Notes: a model not told the origin generated them from the letters alone. Shown: positions 36,974 through 45,598, counted from the first letter of the stretch. The stretch: DNA of 64,000 bases from Natranaerovirga hydrolytica (GCF_004339095.1 NZ_SMGQ01000014.1:112515-176514); one strand, 5' to 3'. Numbers and translations are program-made.

Positions 36974-37600
36974 TTAAAGTCCACTAGAATTAAATGACTC
37001 TTCTACTTTTTTTACCATTAACTTCTGTCTTAAGTTAATGCTTTCTAATATCATTTTAATTTTAATTTTATCTGCTAGATTATAAATGACTTCATCTTTA
37101 TAAATAGGGATAAATCGTATTAATTCCTTGGAATAAATTTTTTTGTACTGTTTGCTCTGGGTGATGTATTCTATTAATTGGGCATTATTGGTTTCTAATT
37201 TAGGTATGATTTTATGATTTAATAGCACGTCGATTGTTTCTTTATCTTCTTCTACTTTGGCAAATACCAAACCACTAGGGAATATTTTTGTAGCATACAC
37301 CATTTTTTCTACTTCATCCTTGGTATAATGGCCTTTTTCTTGATTAAAGTATATACCGTGAATACCATAAGAAAAATATTCTTCAACTTTTTTAATATCC
37401 TTTGGTATGCTGGTTTTTAGTATTAAGAACATATCGTAATAGGATTTAATATCTTCAATAATATCCCTACAAATGTTATGATTGTCTTGATTTTCGAATT
37501 CTAAAAAAACGAATTTGTAATACTGTTTTACAACTTCACTTTCAACTGTTTGAATGGTTTCCTCTCGAGGGCAAGTGTTGGGTATATAAATTGTTTTCAT
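36974..37600 (-). CDS. Orphan 208-aa protein of the sulfur operon
   Basis: I do not recognise this protein. It starts at an ATG behind TTAGGAGGGATTGT and is packed between metY (10 bases) and the transporter (14 bases), so it should be co-expressed. The sequence alternates short strands and helices (KTIYIPN, FVFLEFEN, MFLILKTS, GIHGIYFN, LVFAKVEE, KIIPKLET), like half or more of a TIM barrel. The stretch IFPSGLVFAKVEEDKETIDVLL faintly recalls radical-SAM barrels, but there is no CxxxCxxC cluster (only Cys9 and Cys44). It could be a degenerate barrel with a structural or regulatory role. Confidence 0.75.
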   Translation of the reverse strand: MKTIYIPNTCPREETIQTVESEVVKQYYKFVFLEFENQDNHNICRDIIEDIKSYYDMFLILKTSIPKDIKKVEEYFSYGIHGIYFNQEKGHYTKDEVEKMVYATKIFPSGLVFAKVEEDKETIDVLLNHKIIPKLETNNAQLIEYITQSKQYKKIYSKELIRFIPIYKDEVIYNLADKIKIKMILESINLRQKLMVKKVEESFNSSGL

Positions 37601-37610
37601 ACAATCCCTC

Positions 37611-38843
37611 CTAAATATTTTCTAAAGATTGATTAACATCTTCAATAATATCTTCTATATCTTCAATACCAACTGAAATTCTAACTAAGTCTTCGTATAC
37701 ACCCATTTGCTCTTTTTCCTTAGTAGAATTTTGTGCACATATGGTAGATGCGGGATGAATCACTAGACTTTTGGTATCTCCTATATTGGCTAAATTACTT
37801 ATAATGTTTAAATGATCAATAAAGGCAAATGCTTTTTCTTTTGAGCCAAATCGAACTGTTAAGATACCACCACAGGCTTCTCCATAATATTTTTGTGCCA
37901 TTTCATAATACGGGCTACTTGTTAAGCCTGGAAAATGCACCTCATCTACTTTTGAATGTGTTGATAAATATTCTGCTAATTTTTTTGCATTTTTACAGTG
38001 TTCTTTCATTCTTAATTGGAGTGTTTCAACACCTGTAAGATTTAATGTGGCGTTAGTAGGAGACATGGTTGCTCCCAGATCTTTTCCAAGTTCCATCTTT
38101 AACTTAGCTGTAAACGCAAATTGTCTAAAGCGTTTATGATACGTTTCAAAATTTGTATATTTTTCATTTTGATATTTTTTGCTGCCGCCATCGATAATCA
38201 TGCCGCCAATGGCATTAGCTGTACCATTAATGTATTTTGAAGTTGAGTGTATGACAATGTCTGCTCCATATTCTATTGGCTTAATTAAGTACGGGGTCGT
38301 TACAGTAGAATCCACAATCAATATAACCTCTTTTTGTTGACAGACCTTTCCAACACTTTCCAAGTCTAAAATGTCTAATTTTGGATTCCCAATGGTTTCA
38401 GCAAAAACAATTTTTGTTTCACTGGTAATGGCCTGATCAAGTGTTTCTTGATTCAACACGTCTAAGAATTTTACGTTGATTCCCTGATGGTCTAAGTTTT
38501 TTAGCAAATTATACGTTCCACCAAACACACCGGATGCTGCAATAATTTCATCACCAGGTTGCACAATGTTCATGAGTGCTAAATAAATGGCTGACATCCC
38601 TGAAGCTGTTGCTGTTGCCGACAATCCACCTTCTATAGCAAGCATTCTTTTTTCAAAAGCTTCTACACTTGGGTTGGATATACGGGTATAAACATGCCCA
38701 ATGTTTCTACCTGAAAAAATATCTGCTAATTCTTTAGCCGTTTGGCGGGCATAAGCATTGGATAAATAAATCGGTACGTTCGTCGCTCCTGTTGATTTGT
38801 CATCTGCTCTATTACCATGTATTAAATTGGTTTGAAAACGCAT
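37611..38843 (-). CDS. metY: O-acetylhomoserine sulfhydrylase-type PLP enzyme
   Basis: A Cys/Met-metabolism PLP enzyme of 410 aa. Visible are VPIYLSNAYARQT, YTRISNPSVEAFEKRMLAIEGG, the PLP lysine in VIHSTSKYINGTANAIGG and the C-terminal LVIHPASTICAQ. The insert pattern (GGTYNLLKN, NAKKLAEYLSTHSKV, FGSKEKAFAFIDHL) fits MetY, which puts sulfide or a protein thiocarboxylate sulfur on O-acetylhomoserine to give homocysteine. Being in the same operon as a JAMM/E1/carrier trio suggests the thiocarboxylate-using form. ATG at 38843 follows GAAGGTGGTTGT. Confidence 0.93.
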   Translation of the reverse strand: MRFQTNLIHGNRADDKSTGATNVPIYLSNAYARQTAKELADIFSGRNIGHVYTRISNPSVEAFEKRMLAIEGGLSATATASGMSAIYLALMNIVQPGDEIIAASGVFGGTYNLLKNLDHQGINVKFLDVLNQETLDQAITSETKIVFAETIGNPKLDILDLESVGKVCQQKEVILIVDSTVTTPYLIKPIEYGADIVIHSTSKYINGTANAIGGMIIDGGSKKYQNEKYTNFETYHKRFRQFAFTAKLKMELGKDLGATMSPTNATLNLTGVETLQLRMKEHCKNAKKLAEYLSTHSKVDEVHFPGLTSSPYYEMAQKYYGEACGGILTVRFGSKEKAFAFIDHLNIISNLANIGDTKSLVIHPASTICAQNSTKEKEQMGVYEDLVRISVGIEDIEDIIEDVNQSLENI

Positions 38844-38888
38844 ACAACCACCTTCTTTTAATTTATTATGTAATGCATTGAATTCTTA

Positions 38889-38939
38889 AAATGGATAACT
38901 CTTTTGTAAGACACCTTACCAAAAGAATCATCCATTTTC
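38889..38939 (-). terminator. Intercistronic hairpin between cysK and metY
   Basis: AAAATGGAT (38889-38897) plus CTCTTTTG pair with CAAAAGA plus ATCCATTTT (to 38939), a stem of about 17 pairs with one bulge and a 13-base loop. It begins 2 bases past the cysK stop. On the minus strand it lacks a clean T-run (TTTTAAGAATTC follows), so it may reduce rather than stop transcription, or stabilise the upstream mRNA. Confidence 0.6.
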
Positions 38940-38940
38940 T

Positions 38941-39852
38941 TTATACCAAAACTGTAGAAAGATATCTTTCTCCGCTATCTGGTGCAATGGCTAAAACTTT
39001 CTTACCCTTACCCAGATCCTTTGCTACTTCTAAGGCTGCAAAGACTGCTGCTCCTGATGATATTCCTACAAAAACACCTTCTTTTATGCTTAATGCTCTC
39101 GCTGTTTGAATGGCTTCTTCATTTGAAACTTTAACAATACGATCAAATACTTTTACATTTAAAACTTCCGGTATAAATCCTGCACCGATGCCTTGTATCA
39201 TATGGGGTCCCGCTTCTTCGTTGGATAATACCGCCGAATCTTTTGGCTCGACTGCTATCACTTCTAAACCCTTCATTTTGCCTTTTAAAATTTCTCCAAC
39301 TCCTGTAATGGTTCCACCTGTTCCAACACCTGCTATAAAGGCATCTAAGTCCTCACCAAAATCTGTTATAATTTCTTGAGCTGTGGTTTTTCTATGAACC
39401 GCTGGATTGGCTTTATTCTCAAATTGCTGCAACAGGTAGTAGCCGTTTTCTTCTGATAGTTCTATTGCCTGATCAATAGAACCTTTCATACCTAAATGGG
39501 CTTTTGTAAGAACCAATTCTGCCCCATAAGCTTTTAATAATTTTCTTCTTTCTAAAGACATAGATTCTGGCATAACCAATAATAAAGTATAACCTTTTAC
39601 AGCTGCCACCATCGCAAGTCCAATACCTGTATTACCACTGGTTGGCTCTACTAGAGTATCTCCTGGTTTAATAAATCCTTCTCTTTCAGCTTCTTCTATC
39701 ATATTCAATGCAATTCTATCTTTCACAGAACCGCCTGGATTAAACATTTCTAACTTTACATAAACCTCTGCCATATTCTCCTTAACCATGTTATTAAGTT
39801 TGACAACAGGGGAATGCCCAATTAATTGGGATATATTATCATATATCATCAT
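38941..39852 (-). CDS. cysK: Cysteine synthase (O-acetylserine sulfhydrylase)
   Basis: A PLP enzyme of 303 aa that replaces the acetyl group of O-acetylserine with sulfide. The PLP lysine is in [14 protein letters not shown], the substrate loop is [13 protein letters not shown], the phosphate-binding loop is [13 protein letters not shown], and [11 protein letters not shown] is at the C-terminus. It follows sulfite reductase by 7 bases. ATG at 39852 (or 39849) follows GAGGTGAC. Confidence 0.96.
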   Translation of the reverse strand: MMIYDNISQLIGHSPVVKLNNMVKENMAEVYVKLEMFNPGGSVKDRIALNMIEEAEREGFIKPGDTLVEPTSGNTGIGLAMVAAVKGYTLLLVMPESMSLERRKLLKAYGAELVLTKAHLGMKGSIDQAIELSEENGYYLLQQFENKANPAVHRKTTAQEIITDFGEDLDAFIAGVGTGGTITGVGEILKGKMKGLEVIAVEPKDSAVLSNEEAGPHMIQGIGAGFIPEVLNVKVFDRIVKVSNEEAIQTARALSIKEGVFVGISSGAAVFAALEVAKDLGKGKKVLAIAPDSGERYLSTVLV

Positions 39853-39859
39853 GTCACCT

Positions 39860-42145
39860 CTACTTTTTCTTTATAATCAGTAGATTATAACCATCAAAAC
39901 CTTCATTAATCTCTACAATTTCGTGTCCTTCACTTTCAACACTTTTGGGTACATTGGTAATGGGTTCACCATCATCTAAGTAAAAACCTATGGTACTTCC
40001 ACTAGGTATCTTAGACAATTCAATTTTTACTTTTACAAAGTTTATTGGACATTTAACACCTTTAAAATCAACGATTTTTAAGTCGTCGCTTTTTTCTTTT
40101 TCCTTAGATTCTTCTTTGGTTTCTGGATCCCATTCTTTGTCTAGTGTAATGTTAAGTTGTGGATCTAATGATTCAAACATTGCTCGAACCCTTGATACAA
40201 GATACTGAATATCTTCATAATATTTCTCAAGGCTATCAATATCTCCTAGTTTATAATCAAATAACTCATCGATAACATCTTTAATTTCTTTTTTAACCAA
40301 ACCTGTTTCTACAAAATGGGTTGTAAATTCTTTAAGTATCACTCTTTCTTTTGATGAATCAACGCCTTTTAAAACCAATAACGCTCTTGCACCTGAAACA
40401 GCCGCATCATATAGCTTGTTAGAGTCCTTAGTCTCTTTATAATCTTTTATTGCTGTATCGCCATTGTTAAGATCTAACTTAATAACATCTAATACACCTG
40501 CACTACATTCTCCAGGTCCTCTACCTTTTAATGAGAATTTTTCTTCTGATCCATAATCATAGAATAAGTCTTCATTATCTAACTCAATAGAAGCAAATGT
40601 TTTTATTAATTTATCAATGTATTGTCTTTCTTCTTGTAAAAACTGTGATATATCTTGTATGGTGCTTTTGCTTTTTAAGATACCTAACTCATATAAAAAG
40701 TCTGGTATTTTTTTGGCTGGTATATCACCTGCCGATTGACCTAATTTTGGATTTTCTCCAACATGACCATTTAAGAAAACAGAATACATTGGCACCAAGC
40801 CTTTGTCTGTTCTTTTCGCTTTACCGGCAAAACCAATTTTTCCTTTTTGATGCTGTCCACAAGAATTAGGACATCCTGAGATAAAAATTTGTGGCAACAA
40901 GCTTTTTATGCTGTCTTCCGCATTTTCAAATCTTTTTATGATGGCACTTAAGAAGTTTTGTGATAAACACAAACCTAATTTACAAGTCGCTGCTCCTGCA
41001 CAAGCTACCGAGTGATCTATAGAATAAGGAGATGAAAAATCTTTCGTTAGCTCATATAATTTTTTAGCGTCTTCTTTTTTCAAATCTCTTATATATAAAC
41101 CTTGGGTATTGGTTAAACGAATCGTTGTATCATAATCCAGATTGTCTATGAAATTTAAAAATTTATCCACATTCTCCGTAGTGATATTCCCATTTTCTGG
41201 ATGAATATAAAGAGCATATAATCCTTTTTGTTTTTGAGGAACAATGTTGTTATTGTCTATCTCTTCATTAGAAGCAGTTGTTACTGCGTCTTTATCTAAT
41301 GGTAATTCTAAATCCAAGTTCTTTTCTTGTTTAACACTTTCAAGTTCTTCATTATATTTCTTAACAAATGCTTCTTCACCTAGTCTATATAAAATATAAC
41401 GTATTCTTGCACTATGTTTATTGGTTCGATCGCCTTCTTTTTCGAAGAGATTTTTCATGGCAAGGACATGGTATAATATTTCACTTCTTGGAATAAAATC
41501 CACTAATTTAATGGCTTCTGTTGGTCTACCACCTAAACCACCTGCACCATATACCACATAACCTAATTCATCATTTTTATTTTTTGCAATAAACCCTAAG
41601 TCAGAAATCGTGGCATTGGCATCATCTGCTTCTGTATTGGAAAATCCTATCTTGTATTTTCTAGGCAATTGAAACACACTGGGTTCTGTTAATAAAAATT
41701 CCGTCGTAGCTAAAGCATCTTGAGTCACATCAAACCCTTCACCTTGTTCCACGCCTGATAAAGCAGATGCAACAACGTTTCGTGCTGTATTACCACCTGT
41801 TCCTCTAGTCATAATACCAACATCTAATAAGCCCATCATAATATTTTCTGTATCTTCTATGGTTACTTTATGAAATTGAATGTCTTGCCTGGTTGTTATA
41901 TGAATATAACCATGGCTGTATTTTTTTGCTAGTTCCACTACTTTTTTAAACTGTTCTAAAGTAATGACACCCGAGGGTATTCTTGTTCGGGTCATAAAGG
42001 TATTATTATCTCTTTGCTCATAAATCCCCATAGATACTCTATAAGGTTTAAATCGATCGGCTTCTACTTTTCCATCTTTTAATTCTTTTAATTTGACTGG
42101 ATATTCTTTTATTTCATTTATAATGCGTTCAGGTATTTTTATCAC
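39860..42145 (-). CDS. Siroheme sulfite reductase fused to a C-terminal TusA domain
   Basis: A 761-aa fusion. Residues 1-540 are a nitrite/sulfite reductase: two ferredoxin-like half domains ([25 protein letters not shown]) and the siroheme/[4Fe-4S] cysteines Cys382, Cys388, Cys425 and Cys429 in the C-x5-C...C-x3-C pattern. Residues about 570-660 are helical and resemble a HEPN-like bundle ([16 protein letters not shown]). Residues 689-761 are a TusA/SirA domain with the sulfur-binding CP motif at Cys699-Pro700 ([17 protein letters not shown]). The reductase makes sulfide; the TusA domain could hold it as a persulfide for the carrier. The GTG start at 42145 follows AAGGAGGGATACT. Confidence 0.93.
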   Translation of the reverse strand: MIKIPERIINEIKEYPVKLKELKDGKVEADRFKPYRVSMGIYEQRDNNTFMTRTRIPSGVITLEQFKKVVELAKKYSHGYIHITTRQDIQFHKVTIEDTENIMMGLLDVGIMTRGTGGNTARNVVASALSGVEQGEGFDVTQDALATTEFLLTEPSVFQLPRKYKIGFSNTEADDANATISDLGFIAKNKNDELGYVVYGAGGLGGRPTEAIKLVDFIPRSEILYHVLAMKNLFEKEGDRTNKHSARIRYILYRLGEEAFVKKYNEELESVKQEKNLDLELPLDKDAVTTASNEEIDNNNIVPQKQKGLYALYIHPENGNITTENVDKFLNFIDNLDYDTTIRLTNTQGLYIRDLKKEDAKKLYELTKDFSSPYSIDHSVACAGAATCKLGLCLSQNFLSAIIKRFENAEDSIKSLLPQIFISGCPNSCGQHQKGKIGFAGKAKRTDKGLVPMYSVFLNGHVGENPKLGQSAGDIPAKKIPDFLYELGILKSKSTIQDISQFLQEERQYIDKLIKTFASIELDNEDLFYDYGSEEKFSLKGRGPGECSAGVLDVIKLDLNNGDTAIKDYKETKDSNKLYDAAVSGARALLVLKGVDSSKERVILKEFTTHFVETGLVKKEIKDVIDELFDYKLGDIDSLEKYYEDIQYLVSRVRAMFESLDPQLNITLDKEWDPETKEESKEKEKSDDLKIVDFKGVKCPINFVKVKIELSKIPSGSTIGFYLDDGEPITNVPKSVESEGHEIVEINEGFDGYNLLIIKKK

Positions 42146-42164
42146 AGTATCCCTCCTTATGGTC

Positions 42165-42581
42165 TTATTCTATAATCTTCAGATCTAATTTTTCAACTTC
42201 ACTTTGTTCAACAATTTGAAAAAAATTAAAAACTGGATTCTCATCTGCTAAAGAGAGAATCCCATAAATGACTTTTGGGTCATAAGCCAGTTTTTTATCT
42301 TCTTCTGACGGTCTTGATGGTGTATAAGGATGAGAATGATAATTACCCACTAACTCTAAGTTGTTTTTTCTCATTTCTTTTATCACTTTAAATTGCTCTT
42401 TTGGATCCATTGAAAAATGCTCACTGCTTTGATCCGTATTGTAAAGCGGATACACTTCTTTTATCATAATGGCTTCATCTGACTTTATTCCACCTAGTAA
42501 TCCACAACATTCAATTGGAAATTCATTTTTGCCTTGTTGAAGAATTTTATTATAATTATCTCTAGATATGGTTACAATCAT
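42165..42581 (-). CDS. JAMM/MPN+ metalloprotease (HcyD/Mec-like)
   Basis: A 138-aa zinc metalloprotease of the Mov34/JAB family. The JAMM signature is intact: Glu24 in FPIECCGLLGG, His82-x-His84 in NYHSHPYTPSR, Ser92 and Asp95 in SEED. Relatives (Mec+ with CysO; HcyD with HcyS; QbsD with QbsE) trim extra residues from ubiquitin-like sulfur carriers and release the amino acid made on the carrier. Neighbours are an E1-like enzyme 7 bases upstream and sulfite reductase 20 bases downstream. ATG at 42581 follows AGGGTGATTAAAA. Confidence 0.93.
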   Translation of the reverse strand: MIVTISRDNYNKILQQGKNEFPIECCGLLGGIKSDEAIMIKEVYPLYNTDQSSEHFSMDPKEQFKVIKEMRKNNLELVGNYHSHPYTPSRPSEEDKKLAYDPKVIYGILSLADENPVFNFFQIVEQSEVEKLDLKIIE

Positions 42582-42587
42582 TTTTAA

Positions 42588-43424
42588 TCACCCTTCTAAT
42601 TTGCCGCTTTTCAAATCACAAACAGGACCTGCATAATCAATTAAGGATTCTTTATTAATGGTTGGGCTATCACCACAAACGGCACATTTTTTATTGTGTT
42701 TGATTTTAACTTTTCTAAATTCCATTTTTAATGCGTCATAAGTCAACAAATATCCTGCTAACAAATCGCCTAGTCCAAGAATGTATTTAACGGCTTCTGT
42801 TGCTTGTAACGTTCCAACAACGCCACCCATAACACCCAGTACACCTGCTTCTCGACAAGTAGGCACAACACCTTCTGGTGGCGGCTCTTTGAAAATACAT
42901 CTATAACATGGGCTATTGTGATCTGGAAAATACGTGGTTAATTGCCCTTGAAAACGTATAATCCCTGCATGGGAATATGGTTTTTTGGCAACCACACACG
43001 CATCATTAATCAAGAACTTGGCACTAAAATTATCTGTACCATCTATAACAAAATCATAGTCTTGATCGTTGATAATCTCTAAAATATTAGATGAATCAAC
43101 AAATGTATTGTACGTGATCACATTGACATCTGGATTCATAGCATTAATGGTTTCTTTTCCTGATTGAACTTTTTCTTTATTAACGTCTTGTGTCGCATGA
43201 ATGATTTGTCTTTGTAAATTAGATAAATCAACAACATCTCCATCTACTAGCCCAATGGTTCCAACACCTGCTGCTGCAAGATACATAGCTGCTGGTGCAC
43301 CTAGACCACCTGTTCCAATGACAAGTACTTTAGAATTCAATAACTTTTCTTGGCCTTCTACACCTACTTCAGATAAAATAATATGTCTTGAATACCTTTC
43401 AATACTTTCTTCATTAAATTCCAA
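42588..43424 (-). CDS. ThiF/MoeB/HesA-family adenylyltransferase (HcyF-like)
   Basis: An E1-like enzyme of about 278 aa that adenylates the C-terminal glycine of the sulfur carrier. Features are the N-terminal RYSRHIILSEVGVEGQEKL, Rossmann motif VLVIGTGGLGAPAAMYLAAAG, LVDGDVVDLSNLQRQIIH, zinc cysteines CYRC and CAVC, and Cys in VPTCREAGVLGVMGG. No rhodanese domain is attached, so sulfur must come from elsewhere, probably the sulfite reductase. The TTG at 43424 is best spaced from GGGAGG; the GTG at 43433 sits inside that site. The ribosome site lies within the carrier's glycine codons. Confidence 0.94.
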   Translation of the reverse strand: MEFNEESIERYSRHIILSEVGVEGQEKLLNSKVLVIGTGGLGAPAAMYLAAAGVGTIGLVDGDVVDLSNLQRQIIHATQDVNKEKVQSGKETINAMNPDVNVITYNTFVDSSNILEIINDQDYDFVIDGTDNFSAKFLINDACVVAKKPYSHAGIIRFQGQLTTYFPDHNSPCYRCIFKEPPPEGVVPTCREAGVLGVMGGVVGTLQATEAVKYILGLGDLLAGYLLTYDALKMEFRKVKIKHNKKCAVCGDSPTINKESLIDYAGPVCDLKSGKLEG

Positions 43425-43629
43425 ATGCGCCACCTCCCATAAAGTATAAAAATTCTACTTCATCATTTTCTCTGACAACGGTTGTATCAAAGTCTTCTCT
43501 ATCTATAATTTCTCCATTAACTTCTACCGAAACCATTTCTGGCATTTCTATTGCTTCATTTTTTAATAACTCAGTTACATTTAATTCGCTTTCAAATGTT
43601 CTTGCTTCACCATTTACTTTAATATTCAT
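43414..43629 (-). CDS. ThiS/MoaD-like sulfur carrier with C-terminal extension (HcyS-like)
   Basis: A 71-aa beta-grasp protein (MNIKVNGEARTFESELNVTELL...VSVEVNGEIIDREDFDTTVV). The end reads FLYFMGGGAFGI, so the Gly-Gly needed for thiocarboxylate formation is followed by four or five extra residues. Ordinary ThiS and MoaD end at Gly-Gly; a tail is known from carriers that need JAMM processing, and such a protease is encoded two genes downstream. ATG at 43629 follows TAGGAGGACGTATT. It is the first gene of the sulfur operon and overlaps the E1-like gene. Confidence 0.9.
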   Translation of the reverse strand: MNIKVNGEARTFESELNVTELLKNEAIEMPEMVSVEVNGEIIDREDFDTTVVRENDEVEFLYFMGGGAFGI

Positions 43630-43648
43630 AATACGTCCTCCTAATATA

Positions 43649-43679
43649 ACATAGTATTCTTATATGTTTTATGTGCTAC
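43649..43679 (-). promoter_or_regulatory. Putative sulfur-regulator operator, sulfur operon copy
   Basis: A 31-bp element lies 11 bases downstream of the -10 box of the sulfur operon promoter. Its core on the minus strand is CACATAAAACATATAAGAAT. It matches the copy at 45391-45421 at 29 of 31 positions. Its position overlapping or just past the expected transcript start suits a repressor. Confidence 0.65.
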
Positions 43680-43690
43680 CCTTTTGTTTT

Positions 43691-43719
43691 AAACTACCAT
43701 ATTTTTTTAGATTTGTCAA
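43691..43719 (-). promoter_or_regulatory. Promoter of the sulfur operon
   Basis: TTGACA at 43714-43719 and TAGTTT at 43691-43696, 17 bases apart, on the minus strand. It lies about 60 bases before the carrier gene. Confidence 0.6.
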
Positions 43720-43778
43720 TATAATCGCTATGGCTACCTTATTACTTTATCCTTAATAAGTCACTTACAATTAATCTT

Positions 43779-43958
43779 TTATTCTCCAGATAATTTATCA
43801 TAAGATTGATGAATCTCTTCTACTTCTGTCCACCAAATTTCTCCTGCACCACTGCCTTTACTTGCCGAATTGTCAACATCTGCAAGGACAATATAAGAAA
43901 CTGTTAAAATCACCGTTAAAAACAATATTTTTTTAATACTTAATTGTTTCAATTTCAT
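43779..43958 (-). CDS. Small single-helix membrane or exported protein (59 aa)
   Basis: A short frame starting at the ATG at 43958 (behind GAGGGATGTG). It has a basic N-terminus, one hydrophobic helix (ILFLTVILTVSYIVLA) and an acidic, Ser/Gly-rich tail with two tryptophans (GAGEIWWTEVEEIHQSYDKL). It lies 14 bases after the YeiH-family transporter and is likely co-transcribed with it. I know no family for it; it could be a small subunit or partner of the transporter. Confidence 0.55.
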   Translation of the reverse strand: MKLKQLSIKKILFLTVILTVSYIVLADVDNSASKGSGAGEIWWTEVEEIHQSYDKLSGE

Positions 43959-43972
43959 CACATCCCTCATTT

Positions 43973-45304
43973 CTAAAAAGGTAATGGGAAAAATCTGCCA
44001 CTAAAGAATATCATTGCTGCTATCAATGTTAAGACAACATTTAAACTTTGACCTACTAGATATAATTTAAGAGGTTTTCCACCTTTAACAAGTTTTGCCA
44101 TATCTTTAAAATTAGATTCTAAACCAATACTTACAAAAGCCAGTGTAAAGAAAAGTTGTCTATAGCCATTTATAATTGGCAACTTATCTGATACAGTCGC
44201 TTCAGGAATCAAGAAGGAAAATATTAAAGATGCGCCAATAAATCCTAAGATAAACTTTGGCATTCTGATCCAGATTTCTTTAATGCTGACTTTTCTTTTT
44301 TCCCCTTCTTGTTTTTCATACACACTTGCCCATATGGTTGCAATAATGAAAGCCACAATACCAATTAAAACATTTTGTATCATTTTAATAACAGAAGCCA
44401 CTTCCATCGCTTCGTCTCCTAGCATTGTACTTGCTGCCACAACAGCTCCAGTTGCATCTACTGTACCGCCTATCCAAGCCCCACCAACGGCTGGTGATAA
44501 TCCCATTAACCTTATTAGAAAAGGCATAATGATCATCATTAATATTGTGAATATCAAACTAATGGATATAGCCAAACTGATTTCTTGCTTCTTTGCTTTT
44601 GCTGCTGAACCTGTTGCAATCGCTGCTGATACACCACAAACAGATAATGCCGATACAAGAGTAATGGCCATATTGCGTTCTTTTTTCATTTTTAGAACCT
44701 TTTGTGAGAACCAATACATTACGATAATGACAACAGGTGTAACAAACCAAGCAACACCTAATCCTAATGCCCCTAAAGACAATACTCTATTAAATAATAT
44801 GGAGGCGCCTAATAAGACCAAACCTGTTTTAATATATAACTCTGTACGCATTACATTTTTTAAAAATTGAGGTGTTCCAAAAACATTACTAATAATTAAT
44901 CCAATGACTAACGCCCATATAACATTGTTAAAACCATAATGTCTTAAAGGATTATAGTTACCAATGGTATAGGCAACCATACTTAAAAGGTACATGATTG
45001 GAAAACTCAATACAAACTTTTTAAACTGATCTTTTTTAAAGAAATAAACACTGAGTGAAAATACCACCCAAGCAACGATACCTGTCATTATAATACCTAG
45101 TATATTTTCTTGTGATATAGATGTTAATAGATCAAAACTGCCTTCTCTTCCCCATCTTTCAGGCAATACAGGACTGCTTATTCCACCTATTAGAGCACCT
45201 ATAATAAGGATAATGCCTAACCATACTGCCCACCAGTCTTCTTTTCTAATCAAAGAAGAAAAAGGATTTTTAGATTGTTCTTCTTTATTGTTAATTGTAC
45301 TCAT
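43973..45304 (-). CDS. YeiH/Cons_hypoth698-family putative sulfate exporter
   Basis: A 443-aa polytopic membrane protein with about 11 helices. Family stretches include LVSALSVCGVSAAIATGSAAKAKK, GLSPAVGGAWIGGTVDATGAVVAAS and FVSIGLESNFKDMAKL near the C-terminus. The family is annotated as putative sulfate or sulfite-type exporters; experimental evidence is limited. Its promoter carries the same 31-bp element as the sulfur operon, which links it to sulfur metabolism. ATG at 45304 follows GGGAGGTCATAAG. Confidence 0.88.
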   Translation of the reverse strand: MSTINNKEEQSKNPFSSLIRKEDWWAVWLGIILIIGALIGGISSPVLPERWGREGSFDLLTSISQENILGIIMTGIVAWVVFSLSVYFFKKDQFKKFVLSFPIMYLLSMVAYTIGNYNPLRHYGFNNVIWALVIGLIISNVFGTPQFLKNVMRTELYIKTGLVLLGASILFNRVLSLGALGLGVAWFVTPVVIIVMYWFSQKVLKMKKERNMAITLVSALSVCGVSAAIATGSAAKAKKQEISLAISISLIFTILMMIIMPFLIRLMGLSPAVGGAWIGGTVDATGAVVAASTMLGDEAMEVASVIKMIQNVLIGIVAFIIATIWASVYEKQEGEKRKVSIKEIWIRMPKFILGFIGASLIFSFLIPEATVSDKLPIINGYRQLFFTLAFVSIGLESNFKDMAKLVKGGKPLKLYLVGQSLNVVLTLIAAMIFFSGRFFPLPF

Positions 45305-45390
45305 CTTATGACCTCCCGCTTATATAACATATCTGTTTACTTGGTTTTACCTCAAAAAAAATTAAATGGCACTTATTTTTCTTTTTCATT

Positions 45391-45461
45391 ACATACTATT
45401 CTTATATGTTTTATGTGTTACTCTTGATGAATATTTTATAGTAATCTCAACCATCTGTCAA
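45391..45461 (-). promoter_or_regulatory. Promoter and putative sulfur-regulator operator of the YeiH-family gene
   Basis: TTGACA at 45456-45461 and TAAAAT at 45433-45438 are 17 bases apart on the minus strand. After 11 bases comes the 31-bp element (45391-45421, core CACATAAAACATATAAGAAT) shared with the sulfur operon at the same distance from the -10 box. Confidence 0.65.
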
Positions 45462-45555
45462 TATATTTTTTCATTTTTTTATTCTACTTGTTTTTCTTGT
45501 ACCAGCGTAAGCCATAAATCCAATTAATACACGAGGGTATAAGATGCTTTGATAT

Positions 45556-45598
45556 AAAAAAGAAGCTATAACGTTTTATTTTTCGTTATAACTTCTTA
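45556..45598 (-). terminator. Terminator of metNIQ
   Basis: AAGAAGTTATAACG pairs with CGTTATAGCTTCTT around an A/T loop, followed on the minus strand by TTTTTATATC. It lies about 30 bases past the metQ stop. Confidence 0.88.

Noticed and set aside
36974..37600. Functional radical-SAM enzyme
   Set aside because: A faint resemblance to the barrel exists, but there is no CxxxCxxC or similar iron-sulfur cluster motif.
43414..43629. Simple ThiS or MoaD for thiamine or molybdopterin synthesis
   Set aside because: No thi or moa gene is near, the protein has a tail after Gly-Gly, and a JAMM protease, sulfite reductase and MetY are in the same operon.
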